Source: Isoetes taiwanensis
Taxonomy: Eukaryota; Streptophyta; Lycopodiopsida; Isoetales; Isoetaceae
Length of the DNA: 64,000 nt
Reading direction: 5' to 3'
Assembly (NCBI GenBank): GCA_021234155.1
Contig: JAJEKV010000036.1
Span: forward strand, 6,161,079-6,225,078
Position numbers and translations under genes: made by a program. This document shows, piece after piece, positions 25,663-36,689 of this stretch; within the stretch, counting starts at the first letter, position 1; each line of letters opens with the position of its first letter. A model generated the notes under the pieces. That model saw nothing but the letters and a program-made list of their open reading frames with translations, did not search any database and was not told the DNA's origin.

Positions 25663-26334
25663 CAAGAGATTGTTGATAGGCTGGTAGGGATCCAGCAAGA
25701 ACACTGTTGATCCTGCTTTAAGTGTCTTCCAAATGGTTGATCAATCAATCAATACAGCAGTCCGAATGCACTTAATCGATTGATGGATCAACCCAAATGC
25801 CATTTTATAGTAGCTTCTTCATGTTCGTCGAAAAATCCTATTGTCCACCACTCATATCAAAAAAATCCCATCCTTGCGGCCGTGTTTCTGTAGCAAGCGG
25901 GCGCGAGAAATCTGCGGCGTCTGCATTGACTGCAAAATGCGTTCGTACAATTTCTTTGTGGCTGCAAGTGTGCATCTCGTGGTCGTTGACATTTCGCGCA
26001 GTCCGTGCAACCTGCAACACGTGGCCGCAACATTCCATGACCGCGTCTGTAGTTTTTGCGGTTGCCATGTCTACAAAGGCGCTGCTGAACAAAGCGAAAT
26101 CTGGTACGCCAACTTTGTAGGTGGGGCATCTGCGGAAGCAAAAATCACGGATACCCGATTTAAATATGGTCAGTCACTAAACTTTTCGTGGCGGCGTCAG
26201 CTGTACAAAGATCTTCTACCGGCTGTTCTTTTTTTAACATATAAAACACATATTTTTGCAAAAAGAAAAAAAAAAGGAATTTCATACATTTTATACTTCT
26301 TTCATCTTTAATGTATGCAACTTCGTCCCTATCC

Positions 26335-26830
26335 TTGTACACGACACACTATATGTTACCATTGTCATCGTCATTGGAAGCACAACATACTACACTACAC
26401 CGATTGATCGCCACACACCACATGCTATTGTTATCACCACACATATGTCGCACCTCTGGTATAGCTTTTTCCTCACCATTGGCAGCACAACACCATGCAT
26501 ACTCATCACAATGGTACACTAAACCTCACATGCTACCATTGTCACCACCCATATGCCCCAACACCACAATGTAGCAACACTATTAACTACTAGCACCACA
26601 ACAGTCTATTCTACCATGACAAAAACACGCCACACAACATATACCCCCACTATTCTCATCACATATAGGCCACAAAACCACATGCCAACAAATGACCACT
26701 CACTAGAGCGCCACAAGTAGCAGTAAAGATTTCTCACTATGCCATTGCACGATATGCCACACACAGTAGCACAAAACACATGCATAGATAGCATCACATT
26801 CCACTACCACAGTAACACCATGGCAATGCA
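26335..26830. repeat. CAC/ACC-rich strand-asymmetric tract
   Basis: CACCACACA, CCACATGC and ACAACACCA words dominate the + strand for about 500 bp. The copy-2 counterpart (about 41030-41530) is almost identical, which shows this block is in the well-matched class. Confidence 0.6.
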
Positions 26831-26930
26831 ACCAACATGATATGTAATAAGAAACGATCCTAAACTATGCTGCAAAATGGTAGTAACTATTGGAATGTTG
26901 GAGTATGTGTAATGGGCACACATGAAAAAT

Positions 26931-27320
26931 GACCTAGTGGAAAAGTGCTAAAAGCCCATTAAAGGGTCGATAGCTCAGTGATATACTTGGCTTGCAAGCA
27001 AGAGGTCCTGGGTTCGATCCCCAGCCTATCCACCCAATTAAAGGAGGCTTATTTCACAATATGGTATCAGAGCCATGGTCCCAAGTAGAAGGTGCTTAAC
27101 CCCATCAGGATATTCCCTAATGGTATAGGGGTGAGAGTGAGAAAAGCTTCGTCGTTGGAAAGCTCGAGGACGCAATGGATTTTGCAAGCCAAGTATACCA
27201 CTGAGCTACTGGCCCTTTAATGGGCTTTCAACACTTTTCCACTAGGTCCTGGGTTCGATCTCTAGTCTATCCACCCAATTAAGGAGGCTTATTTTGCAAT
27301 ATGGTATCAGAGCCATGGTC
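26931..27320. repeat. Palindromic tRNA-Ala-like / primer-binding-site structure
   Basis: 26964-27032 resembles a tRNA-Ala(TGC): an A-box-like TAGCTCAGTGATA, an anticodon arm with loop CTTGCAA, and a perfect T arm CTGGG-TTCGATC-CCCAG with a B box. The acceptor and D stems pair poorly, so it is not a working tRNA gene. About 30 bp further on lies TGGTATCAGAGCCATGG (27062-27078), an initiator-Met primer-binding site. The left half (26931-26997) returns as an imperfect reverse complement at 27182-27248, after which the right half with its primer site repeats in direct orientation (to 27318). The whole looks like an LTR or SINE end rearranged by inversion. Confidence 0.7.
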
Positions 27321-27983
27321 CCAATGGAGAGTTCTGCCAAGCCGCTTTGTGTAAGAATATTGCTAATCAAATTGATCTATATGATTTGATTTGTAACCCC
27401 CCAAAGTAGGGGCATTTTGGTTCTTGAAGGGTAGGTTATATAGCATTGCTTTAATATCGCCACGGTTCTAGACTGAGGATACGAAGGAGGATGTTACGGA
27501 GCTCTTCTTTACAGAATGTATCGTAGTACAACAAGCAGTTATCAATTATCTTGGATGCACTTTTGAACTTGTGCAAAGTGATAAAAATGATGATGTGGTG
27601 CTCAATTACACAATAGGGCAGAACATAATTTAATGTTGCATTATAGTTTTGGCAATCGAATCTTCATCGCTCCTTCCCGCAAGCCATTTCATTTAGTATG
27701 GAAAGGGGGAATATCCTATGGATTGATGGCAGGCTTTCAGCAGTGCCAAGAATAAGCTATATATATTCAACTGCATAGTATGAAGGTATTTTGGGTTGAC
27801 TACTGTGTTAAAATACAATTTTGCAAAATTTGGATGAAATATTGAGCTCAATGCATAATGTAAACATTTATGTCTTAGTATTACTTAGCTACATTAAGAG
27901 CACCTAATACTGGTTAAAATAGTTGCCATTTGTTTGCCTATATGCTTGTTTTTACCAATGGCTTGGTATGGTTCTGGTAGTTA

Positions 27984-28833
27984 ATGACCTGGAAGGTCTT
28001 TCAAACCAAATTCTTGTTGTCTCAATGGGACAGACCTATTTGGAAAAAGGTTGCTAGTACTCTGCCATTTCTTGCTCCAGAGCCTATTGAAGGGTGCAGG
28101 TGGATCTTTCACCAAAGTGTTCACGCGCACAGGCTCGTGAATTCTATGTATAATCTGCTTGTTAATGGTGATATCCTTCCGCCATCCACTTCAAGCCACC
28201 GCCTCCTAGTTGGAGATGTATGTGGACTTGGGCTTGGGATAAACTACTTCATCCTATGGTGGCTGTGCTATGGTGGCAGATTCTCCATAGATGCCCTCGT
28301 GTCAATGTGCTTGTCCACAGATTTGATCCTCGAGTTTCAGCATTTTGCCCACTGTGCAAGCAAAGGGATGAGACTATTAAGCATTGTTTCTTTTTGTGTG
28401 ACCACCTCCATCTAGTTTGGTCTTGGATCCTTTCTCTTTTTCATGAGACATTCACAAATCAGCAAGTGTTGCTGCCTACTTATACGGATACTTGGAATAA
28501 GCTGCAAAGTCAGGCCTTTCACTTGACGTCAGGATGGTTGTTGTGGTCTATCTGGAAGTGCAAAAGATTGTGTGTTTTTTAGGGCTTGGATATTCCTCCT
28601 GTTGTTGTCCTCCAGGACGATCAAGATAGAATTGCTAAAGCCTACCATTGTTGTTTGCTTGCTCCTGCCAAGCGTAGGTTGATCTTTGAGACTTATTTGA
28701 GTGTGTTTTCTTATGCATAGGCTGGTGATCCTACACAGTGGATCGTGATCCTCTGAGATTTTAATCCCCCCTGTGTAGTCGTATCAGTGTTTTGGCTTGA
28801 ACTTTTAATATAGTTTGACATCCTTAAAAAAAA
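27984..28833 (+). mobile_element. LINE ORF2 3' fragment (zf-RVT domain) with poly(A)
   Basis: A + strand fragment of a plant L1-type ORF2 C-terminus. It begins WKVFQTKFLLSQWDRPIWKK and, after one frame change near 28210, continues VLWWQILHRCPRVNVLVHRF and CPLCKQRDETIKHCFFLC. The last piece carries the CPLC...HC pattern of the zinc-binding domain that follows RT in these elements. It stops at 28582. The 3' untranslated part ends in an A8 run at 28826-28833. The RT and endonuclease are absent, so the insertion is strongly 5'-truncated or broken. The frame change is also present in copy 2, so it predates the duplication. Confidence 0.8.
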
Positions 28834-28857
28834 GGGTAGTGAAGGGAATAAAAAAGG

Positions 28858-28995
28858 ATTCTTGTTGTACAAATTGGAAAAGTACACATTGACAAACGTT
28901 AGACAAAGTGGCTTGGTGATATTGCAGGAAGATAAAAAAATTCTTGTTGTACAAATTGAAAAAATACACATTGACAAACATTGGACAAATTGTGG
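28858..28995. repeat. Direct repeat, about 53 bp twice
   Basis: The block ATTCTTGTTGTACAAATTG ... ACACATTGACAAAC occurs from 28858 and from 28940 with a few substitutions. It lies immediately downstream of the LINE poly(A). Confidence 0.65.
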
Positions 28996-29039
28996 TTATT
29001 TAGGTATCATTCCATCAATTTCCATGCTATAGAAAGTAC

Positions 29040-29800
29040 TATAAGGTGCTTATATCCTATTTTTTCCTTCAAAGGAACAAATTTAATTGGAATTAGCATT
29101 ATTTTGAAGTGATTTAACAACTTCCTCATAGCATCAGATGTATTAAAGGCTTCAGATCTTGTTATTTTTATTATAGCTAACTAAGTCATCATGAATCAAA
29201 TTTGAGGCATCTTTGCAAAACTCACCTTGATTGAGACCCTTAGCCAACATTTCTCACAATTCTCGGTAACATGATCATTTCTCATTCCAAGCCGATTAAG
29301 CACCTTTAATTAAAGGTGCTTCCATTAACAATCATCACGGATATCCAAGGTGCCTTCTTGGAATGGAAACAAGTCAGCAATGCATCGGGGGTACTTAAGC
29401 ATGACTCTGAAATTTCCAGATTGAGTGAAATGGCTCACAATATCCCTCTTAGCCTCAATGCTAGCAGTGTTGTACTCATTTTGATTATCGTAAGGGGTCA
29501 GATACGTGCCATGCCATTCATCATCCCGGTCCTTGTCAAAACAAGAGAAATGGCACACATATGTTTCATAGGTTTTTAAATACTGACCAAGTAAGATTAG
29601 GATTTGAATATACCCACCCTATGAAACACCTTCTACACCTACAATTGCTTAATTTTGTTCCAACACAAAAGAGTTATGGAATCCGCGTCCTTTTGTATGC
29701 CCTCGGCATCTAGATCATCTAGCGAGAACAACATGTGTCGTCATCTATATCACTATCAACTCACTAATGAAAAATTAGGTTAGCAAAACAATCTTATTTT
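29040..29800 (-). pseudogene. Broken DUF4874/DUF4832 gene, copy in segment 1
   Basis: The - strand frame at 29558-29325 aligns with exon 3 of the intact genes at 45-48 kb: DEWHGTYLTPYDNQNEYNTA against GEWHGTNLAPDDNQNGYNTA, and IADLFPFQEG against IADLFPSQAG. The conserved HNDC block has become RDDC. The last third (29316-29040) has frame changes and stops. Upstream, 29590-29800 matches the end of exon 2 and intron 2 but decays; exon 1 and most of the DUF4874 half are missing. This is an old paralogue that was carried along when the 14.7-kb segment was duplicated. Confidence 0.8.
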
Positions 29801-30399
29801 TCGCATTATATGATCAATTATGTTGATTGCTAGAGTAATATAAATTGTGAATGCTATACTAATGAAAAATATCATTAAAAGAGATTGACCAAATTGCTGT
29901 AGAAAGTTTGACTTGTTCCTTAAAGAGCTCGAGCATTATCTTGCATTCACAAATGGTTGATTACATATTCCTCTATCCATTTAGTGGTCTATAACACATC
30001 TGTATTTTGTGGCGGTGACTTGGCGTATATTGCACTCCATATGCCATGGCCATCGTAAAATATATAAACACTAAGTTCATCCCAAAGATTATCACATCTT
30101 GGTGATAATCCTAAAATAATATCAATAACATGGATAATTCAATGTCAATGTACGCCTAAAGATGTGCCTAAAGTATATATAAACCTCGATGAATGGTCAA
30201 TGGCTTGGTCATAATAAAGGAAAGTCAAAAGATTCTTTTGTACATTAAAAAACACAATCTCCATTCATGTAATTTTATCATAGCATATGACATAACAAAC
30301 AATGAAAAAACTTCAAACGATATTATTCAAACATAGAATTAATAATATTATGGTTATTTAGATCATTATTCCAGCTTTCTTGCTATAAAGGTACTAAAA

Positions 30400-30500
30400 A
30401 GGTGTTTCATATCAGCTATACTCTTCTAAAAATAAGTTATTAACCACCAACGCTACGATAAGCGAAGACAACTCATTCAATCCATTCTTGGCGTTTTTCT
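30400..30500 (-). repeat. Echo of the DUF4832 gene 3' end
   Basis: The stretch around AACCACCAACGCTACGATAA reads on - like the last residues of the intact genes (an ELFKLYRSVGG-type end against ERVVQALRHNASA) and is followed by the same 3' flank (TTATTTAGATCATTATTCCA). It is a remnant of yet another 3' exon. Matching echoes lie near 45095-45200 and 47080-47170. Confidence 0.5.
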
Positions 30501-31744
30501 CATAGCGTATGGCATCACAAACAAGGAGAAGAACTCAAACTGTAAACATTCAAACAATAGGATAATAATATTGAGTGGTTATTTAGATCATTATTCCAAC
30601 TTTCATGCCATAAAAGTACTATAAGGTGCTTATATCCCTCTTACTCCTTCGAAGAATATGAATAGCACTACATCCATCTCACTCCAGGTTATTTACAAGC
30701 ATAATTTCTAGCATATCAACCATAAGTATCTCCTCCCCCGAATAGAATATTTCCGCTGAATTCCTTTAAGACAATGGCAAACTTTTGAAGCTATACTTGA
30801 CTAGAAGAAGACCCTATGTGGTCACTTGCAGACCTTCGAAACTCTAAAAATTTTCCTCTTGCACAGTAAAGTCTTTGTATGAATTATGCATTTACCAATA
30901 GTTTTGGTCCCGCAGAGATAGGACCAGTAGCCGTCGATGCTTGAACTATCGTCAGGGTAGCATTACGCCATTGTTCATGAATCACCTTATGGAGTACTTA
31001 ATTTTGAGGGGCAAGGTATTTTAATGACTACGAAATTTAGTTCCATCTTATATAATAGCCATGGATTACATAAAGAATTGCAAAGGTTAGATTTGAGACC
31101 ACCATCCTTACGTCCCAATACCAATCGTGTCTTCCCATAATTAGAACATATTCTTATTATAAGCTAAACATTTTAATCCTTGGATTGTTTGAGCCCCTTT
31201 TGTCTTCCAACCAATATTTATAATGTGGGAGGAACAACTCATGTGGGTCCATAATATTACAATCCCATCCATTTCCTTTACAGTCTACCAAAGTCACAAA
31301 ACAAATGATATGTAGCATAATGGAGTTATGGGGATTTGTAATATGGATGTACCAAATCCTGCATTCACGAGACTCATAAACCCATGCTAAAATAATGGAA
31401 TGTGTTATTAAGCAATGTAGATTGATAGAAAAAGCGCTTATGTTAGCCACTATAGTACATTAGTTAAGGCATTCTTATTAAATATTGAATTATTTTGGTG
31501 AATTTGAGTCTGTATTTCTATTAAAATTAAGTGGGCTATATAGGGGCTCCCATGGCACCATATTACTTGGCAGTAGATGAACCCATATTTCATGTGTCTA
31601 TAAAATCATAGGTGGCCCCAATCATGAATGACCATAATCAACGAGAGAGGAGCCGGCCCCCATCATATGATCCTGCAGGATTCAGCGGCAGGAGGTGGTC
31701 GAGGGGTGCTGCTTGTTTGGGAATATATAGGCCATCTAATATTC

Positions 31745-32035
31745 TTACATTAACGTGGGAACACACACATTCAACTGCACAGCACACCCACTGGCGACCT
31801 ACCACCCACCGCAACACCATCACAACCACATTTGGTAGCATAACGCCATGCCCAATGCGCCACACCACTGCTTACATGCTACCACCATCCACACACTACA
31901 TAACAACGCAAACTAGCAGCATTATTCACTACCGTTGGATTCACCGCAACACCCCTATCTGCTTTGATGGGTACGCCCAATATTCTGTCCTCCATTAGCG
32001 GCACATCACCCTACACCACACCATGGTAATTTTAC
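31745..32035. repeat. CAC/ACC-rich tract, copy 2
   Basis: Counterpart of 17020-17310, with scattered indels between the two. Confidence 0.55.
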
Positions 32036-32579
32036 CGGTATTGTTTCCTATACACAACCGGATAGGTTTTAGGCTACGGTTTTCCAAAACCTTTGTGCGG
32101 TATTCAAAAAAGGTATTTTGGAAGTACAAAATGTATTTTAGTTTCATGCTGACCAAAAAAAAATTCCCGGCGTGGTGGTGTTTGCATCCCACATGGCGGC
32201 GGAGTATATAATTTAATCGATGGCCGGCTGGCATGGGGCAGATGTGGAGTAAGCAAATTGGATCCGCGTAGCCGCGGGCGTCTGTAGGTTGCATAATGTT
32301 TTCGGAATCACGATGTGCTGGTGGCCACATCCATTAACAGCGGTAGCGCCAATGCTATTTAATGCTCGTGAGTACGGTGGCATATACGCTTTCTTGACCA
32401 TCTGGTGGGTTGCTTTGGTGCTACATTGTTTATAAGATTAGCGAACTTGGTGACTGTTTTGAGTCAAATTCTTGTTTTTGCATGCTTTGGTAAAGGCTAA
32501 AGCGTTTGGTTATTGATTTATCCGGTGTATGCCATTAAAGCATTAGATTGGCTTGACCGTTCAACTTGATTGTTTACTT

Positions 32580-33420
32580 GCCATTAAGTTAAGTTAAGCG
32601 GGGCAAATAAGCTGGAACTTGCTTTGGGCGCGACCCTTAAGTTAATATCAATTAAGTTAATTCGGTTAATTTTAACCGTTCATTATGGGATGGTCCTTCT
32701 CACTAGAAAGGTTAGGATTATTTTTAATAATTTAAAAGCTATGCTTGGTACCGAAAGTTAAGTGACTAAGCAGGTCTACATACTTCTAACTTTGGTTAAT
32801 CGGTAAAGCTAACAACTACAAGTGAAATGGTTCCAGTTGGTTAGACTCTTAAATCATAATTTTGACAAGGAAACAGTTGATAGTGTCTTATTAGTTTGAT
32901 AGATTGATTAAAATAGAAGATTTTGGGTACATGATAGATTATTTGGTCAATGCAGCTAGAAAGTAACCAAAAATGTAGAGGGGATTGACTGTTCCAGTCC
33001 AATTGATTGAGTGAGAAATGTAAAGTTAACCAAAATTCAACTCATTGACTAGAGAGCCAACCACTACTAGATTTTACTAATTTAGTCAAACAATTCACAA
33101 AAATAAGCGACACAAGTCATATCCTCATTTAACTACTTGGTATCTCTTAAGCGGAAGTGAAGCAGAACACATTTATCTCTAACCTAACAAAAGCTTCTTA
33201 GCGCTGCTGGTGTGAAGCGAGAGCTCATTATAAAGATTTGGAGTTAAGTTGGGCTGTGAAGCAACCTAAGTGATGATCCATAGTGGTATAGTCTCTTGAT
33301 ACATATCTTCACAATCCTTTTAGTCTGTATGACTTTAATGAATCACAACCTACGCTAGTGAGTTAGAGAATAGCTCTTGGTTAGATTGGCCTAACTAATT
33401 ATTGAGTGGGAAACTACCCT
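32580..33420. repeat. GTTAA-rich tract, copy 2
   Basis: Counterpart of 17870-18750. Several GTTAA words present in copy 1 are broken here. Confidence 0.4.
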
Positions 33421-36400
33421 TAGTGGATAAGGTTAGTGGCTTCAAGATTGAGCTCTACAGCTACCCTAACATGACCTTGAGGTTGCTCGGTGATGTGCGG
33501 CGCTGAGCATTTACCCTCTTATCACTCTGGCTCCCGGTATGTGTTAATGCAGATGTCCAATATTAAATGGGAGATTAGTGTATATAATGATGTCTCAAGT
33601 TTTGAGTGAAAAGAAAAACATGTACACTAAAACCTTTCTAGGGACCTTCTTTTAGCTTTAACTGGTTTGGATAAGAATGCTTTTGGGTGTGGAAATTAAG
33701 AGTTGTCTAGGACACGCTTGTGGCTGAACTTTTTCTACTTAGTCAAACTTTTATAATAATGAAACTTGGGCTTCGGTTGCATTAAGAAATGTGAGACCAA
33801 TCCTGACCCATTATCGTTAGCTGCAGTATATTGTTCTACATGTCTTTGGATCATGGAAATGAGATTCAGCGGGGCTTATTTGAATCTTGAATTGTGCATC
33901 GGAAAGCCGAACAACCGTAAATTGAATCTAGGTTTCCCTAGCGGTTGGCGTGTTGAGGATCCGGGCGAAAGCCAACGGACCTTGAACTAAAGGAGAAGCC
34001 GACATGTTTGAAGAAATTAAGGATCCCCTGCTAGGGCCTCGGTTGTCAGCTTGAAAAATACCACTAGTGCATGATAACACCAAACCAATATTTCAAAATC
34101 TCTTAGCAATGTAGAAAGTGCTTTGCTTGAAATTCTACTTAGATGTGATACCCCATAATAGATGCTTGGACAAATTATGGTTAAACTTATATTAGGTGCT
34201 TCTAGGTCAAAGATTTATAAACATAGAATTTGATCGGTGAAGAAAATGAGAATTGCAAAACATTTGCTCTTAATCCAACTCTTCATGTTTGACTTTGAAC
34301 CATGAACCTTAAAGGTTTATTTAATGACTACTATCATCAATTATTACATGAGTTTTTGAACCGAAGTTTGGTTTCTAAATGTTTTTTTTGGTTTAGGCTC
34401 TCTCTACATCTGATTTTCTTGTTTGATACTGTCTAAAAATGCCTCCTCCCGTGAGCTTGCTTGAGGAATAAAGTGTGACTTCTATCATTGGCAAAACCAA
34501 TAATGCATTTACATGTTTTTATTTTTTATTTTTACATTTGATGTATCTAAAATATCCATATAATCTACTAACTCATTGTAGGTGGCATTTAGATACATTA
34601 AACGTAAACATCACAAAAGCGGGTTCGGTGCTTTAAGATGAATAGATTATCTAGCTCTAAAACTAAAGTGGAGTGTGGTATATCGCTAACTGATTTTCGC
34701 AGGGTTATAATCAAGAGAGTTTCGAGATCTCTTGTTATGTAATCATGAAGCATCGAGTTTTCGAAGCTTCCTTTCCTTTGCCTCTTTCGCGTCGATGCCA
34801 TTTAGTTACTTGCTAGCGTCATTGCTTAAAGAGGCAAGATTTGAGAGGCTTCTGGAAATATTTGGTCCCTTCCAAAAGGTGTTCGTATTTGGGCTTTCAA
34901 ACATTCTGATTTGATTATCACTCTCTAAAATGGAACCATAATTGCTACGGTTATAGATCGAATCTGAGTTCAAGAAGTTTTATTACCTCCGTTGCAAGTT
35001 CCTAGAACTTCAAGTGTGAGAACGTCCGCAATTTTTAAGCCATGGGGATTTGCTCAATCTTCTTCCACCCACTATGGCAAAGCAATGTGTAATTATGCCC
35101 CATAGTTGGCACTAACTATGTGCAACTCATGTTACACCTTTTGGCCTGAATGGAAGGGATGCTTGAGGAGCACTTTGGCTTGAAATTGAAAGCACATCTC
35201 ACCCGAAGTTCTAGCCAAATTGCTGCTGAAGCAACAAAGAGTTTCAAGAAGTCTATTTTATTGTTTCCCGGAAAAGTGCACACTCAATGACATACGGACC
35301 TCTGATCGGGGCATTTTTCCTTGGATTCTATGGGTAGAACCATGGTGACCACACCCAAAAGAAGGTCATGATGTCGGAGGACAGATGCCATTGGTGTGCA
35401 TAAATCCAACCGGTCCCCTAATTTTAAGCCATAATGTTGCTTAAGATTAGCCCATTACATCTGTCGTAACCCCGGTCCGCGTGTCGACATTTGACACTTC
35501 AAATGGCAATTATCGTAAATGCGGGTTTAGGATCATTAATTTTGCAATAGGCCAACTTTAGGCGGCATTACCATTGGAAATTAGGTGTCCTTTTGATGTA
35601 AAATTCGATGTTATCTCCCTTGGAATGGGCTTTCCAATGTGTCTATCTAGCCTCTCTATATGTTAATGTCATTTAGTACTTGAGCTCCATTACACAAGAG
35701 GCTTAAGATAGAGCCGGTGAAACCTGGCTCTAATGGAGAAAGTTTTGATTGTCAATAGAAAGAGTTATGGGAACTCTCACCTCATTGTGGAAGCGTTTGA
35801 GTTTTCCACATGTATCTTGCTTTTGTCTCTGCGGGTCAATGCGGCTTAGGAAGAAGCTAAGCTTCATTACGAGAGAGGTAAAGCGATGTTGTTTACATAC
35901 TCGTATTTTATGTTTATATCGTCTTGTGCCCTCAGTTAAAGTCAACAAGATCTTCAATTTCTTTCCTCCTCTCTTCACCACAGGTTGCTTAGTCACTTTC
36001 TAGGCTCCATAATTTGAGAGAGGAAAGCAAGGGGTAGAAAATCTTGATCCACTCTATTTATTTGAACTGATGGAAAACTTGAGCAGCACTATAACTTGAA
36101 ATTGCGTAGCGTCTCCCCTTTGAGGTTGTGGTTATTTTAATGTTTCCTTGCCATAATGCGACTTTTAAAGGTCCTTTGCGATTCTCTTTGGTGCGCGATT
36201 TTTAAGTTCAATGCTCAAGTGTGATATTTAAATGGCATCGGGACTTACCTTTTACGAAACTTGCTTTGCTTTGAGCACTATGGTTGGAATCATTATGCTC
36301 TTATTTAATTTATTTGATAAGTTCGATACTTCGCCAAGGAGCGTGGCCCGCAATATCGCGGGAAGCGATTGGAGTTATGGAGTTAAGGAGTTGATGTCTC

Positions 36401-36689
36401 ACGAAATGCACCGCAGGTCGTAGCATGGTATATTTCCATTTACGGTTCATATTTTCAGATTCGCATGTCAGTCTCATCGCATGTCTCGTGAACTAGCACT
36501 TATACTTTAGAATGGACCTAAACACAAAAATGTAGCTAACCTTTTTTTAGAATACATTATACTTAATTAATGTATGTTCTAGTAATGAAAAAAAAGGTCG
36601 ACTACAATTTTGCATTTGTGTTCAACTTTTAAAGTTTTTTCATTTTGTGTTCATTGTTCATCTTATCATCTCCTTTAGAGATCTCTCCG

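Larger units (their letters stand above)
15834..30656. repeat. Tandem segmental duplication, copy 1 (about 14.8 kb)
   Basis: The segment starting ATATGAATAGCACTACATCC at 15834 starts again at 30657, and order is kept throughout: CAC-rich tract, GTTAA-rich tract, LTR element, minisatellite, second CAC-rich tract, tRNA-like structure, LINE 3' fragment, broken DUF4832 gene. The offset drifts between about 14.69 and 14.82 kb because of many small indels. Blocks such as 24980-25220, 26220-27100 and 27620-28320 match copy 2 with almost no difference, while 15.8-22 kb and 25.2-26.2 kb are scrambled against it. The junction at 30657 joins GAAGA to ATATGAATAGC. This copy ends just where, in copy 2, the intact DUF4832 gene begins. 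Confidence 0.9.

Noticed and set aside
25797-26311. Overlapping open frames on both strands as a possible gene (for example a PPR-like or Cys-rich protein)
   Set aside because: Three frames are open at once, none shows a family pattern, and copy 2 does not keep any of them. GC-richer composition explains the openness.
26964-27032. Functional tRNA-Ala(TGC) gene
   Set aside because: The T arm and anticodon loop look right, but the acceptor and D stems contain several mismatches and the sequence is embedded in a rearranged retrotransposon end. I call it tRNA-like.
28858-28995. Target site duplication of the LINE 3' fragment
   Set aside because: Both repeat units lie on the same (3') side of the poly(A) and diverge, so they are a local direct repeat and not a target duplication.
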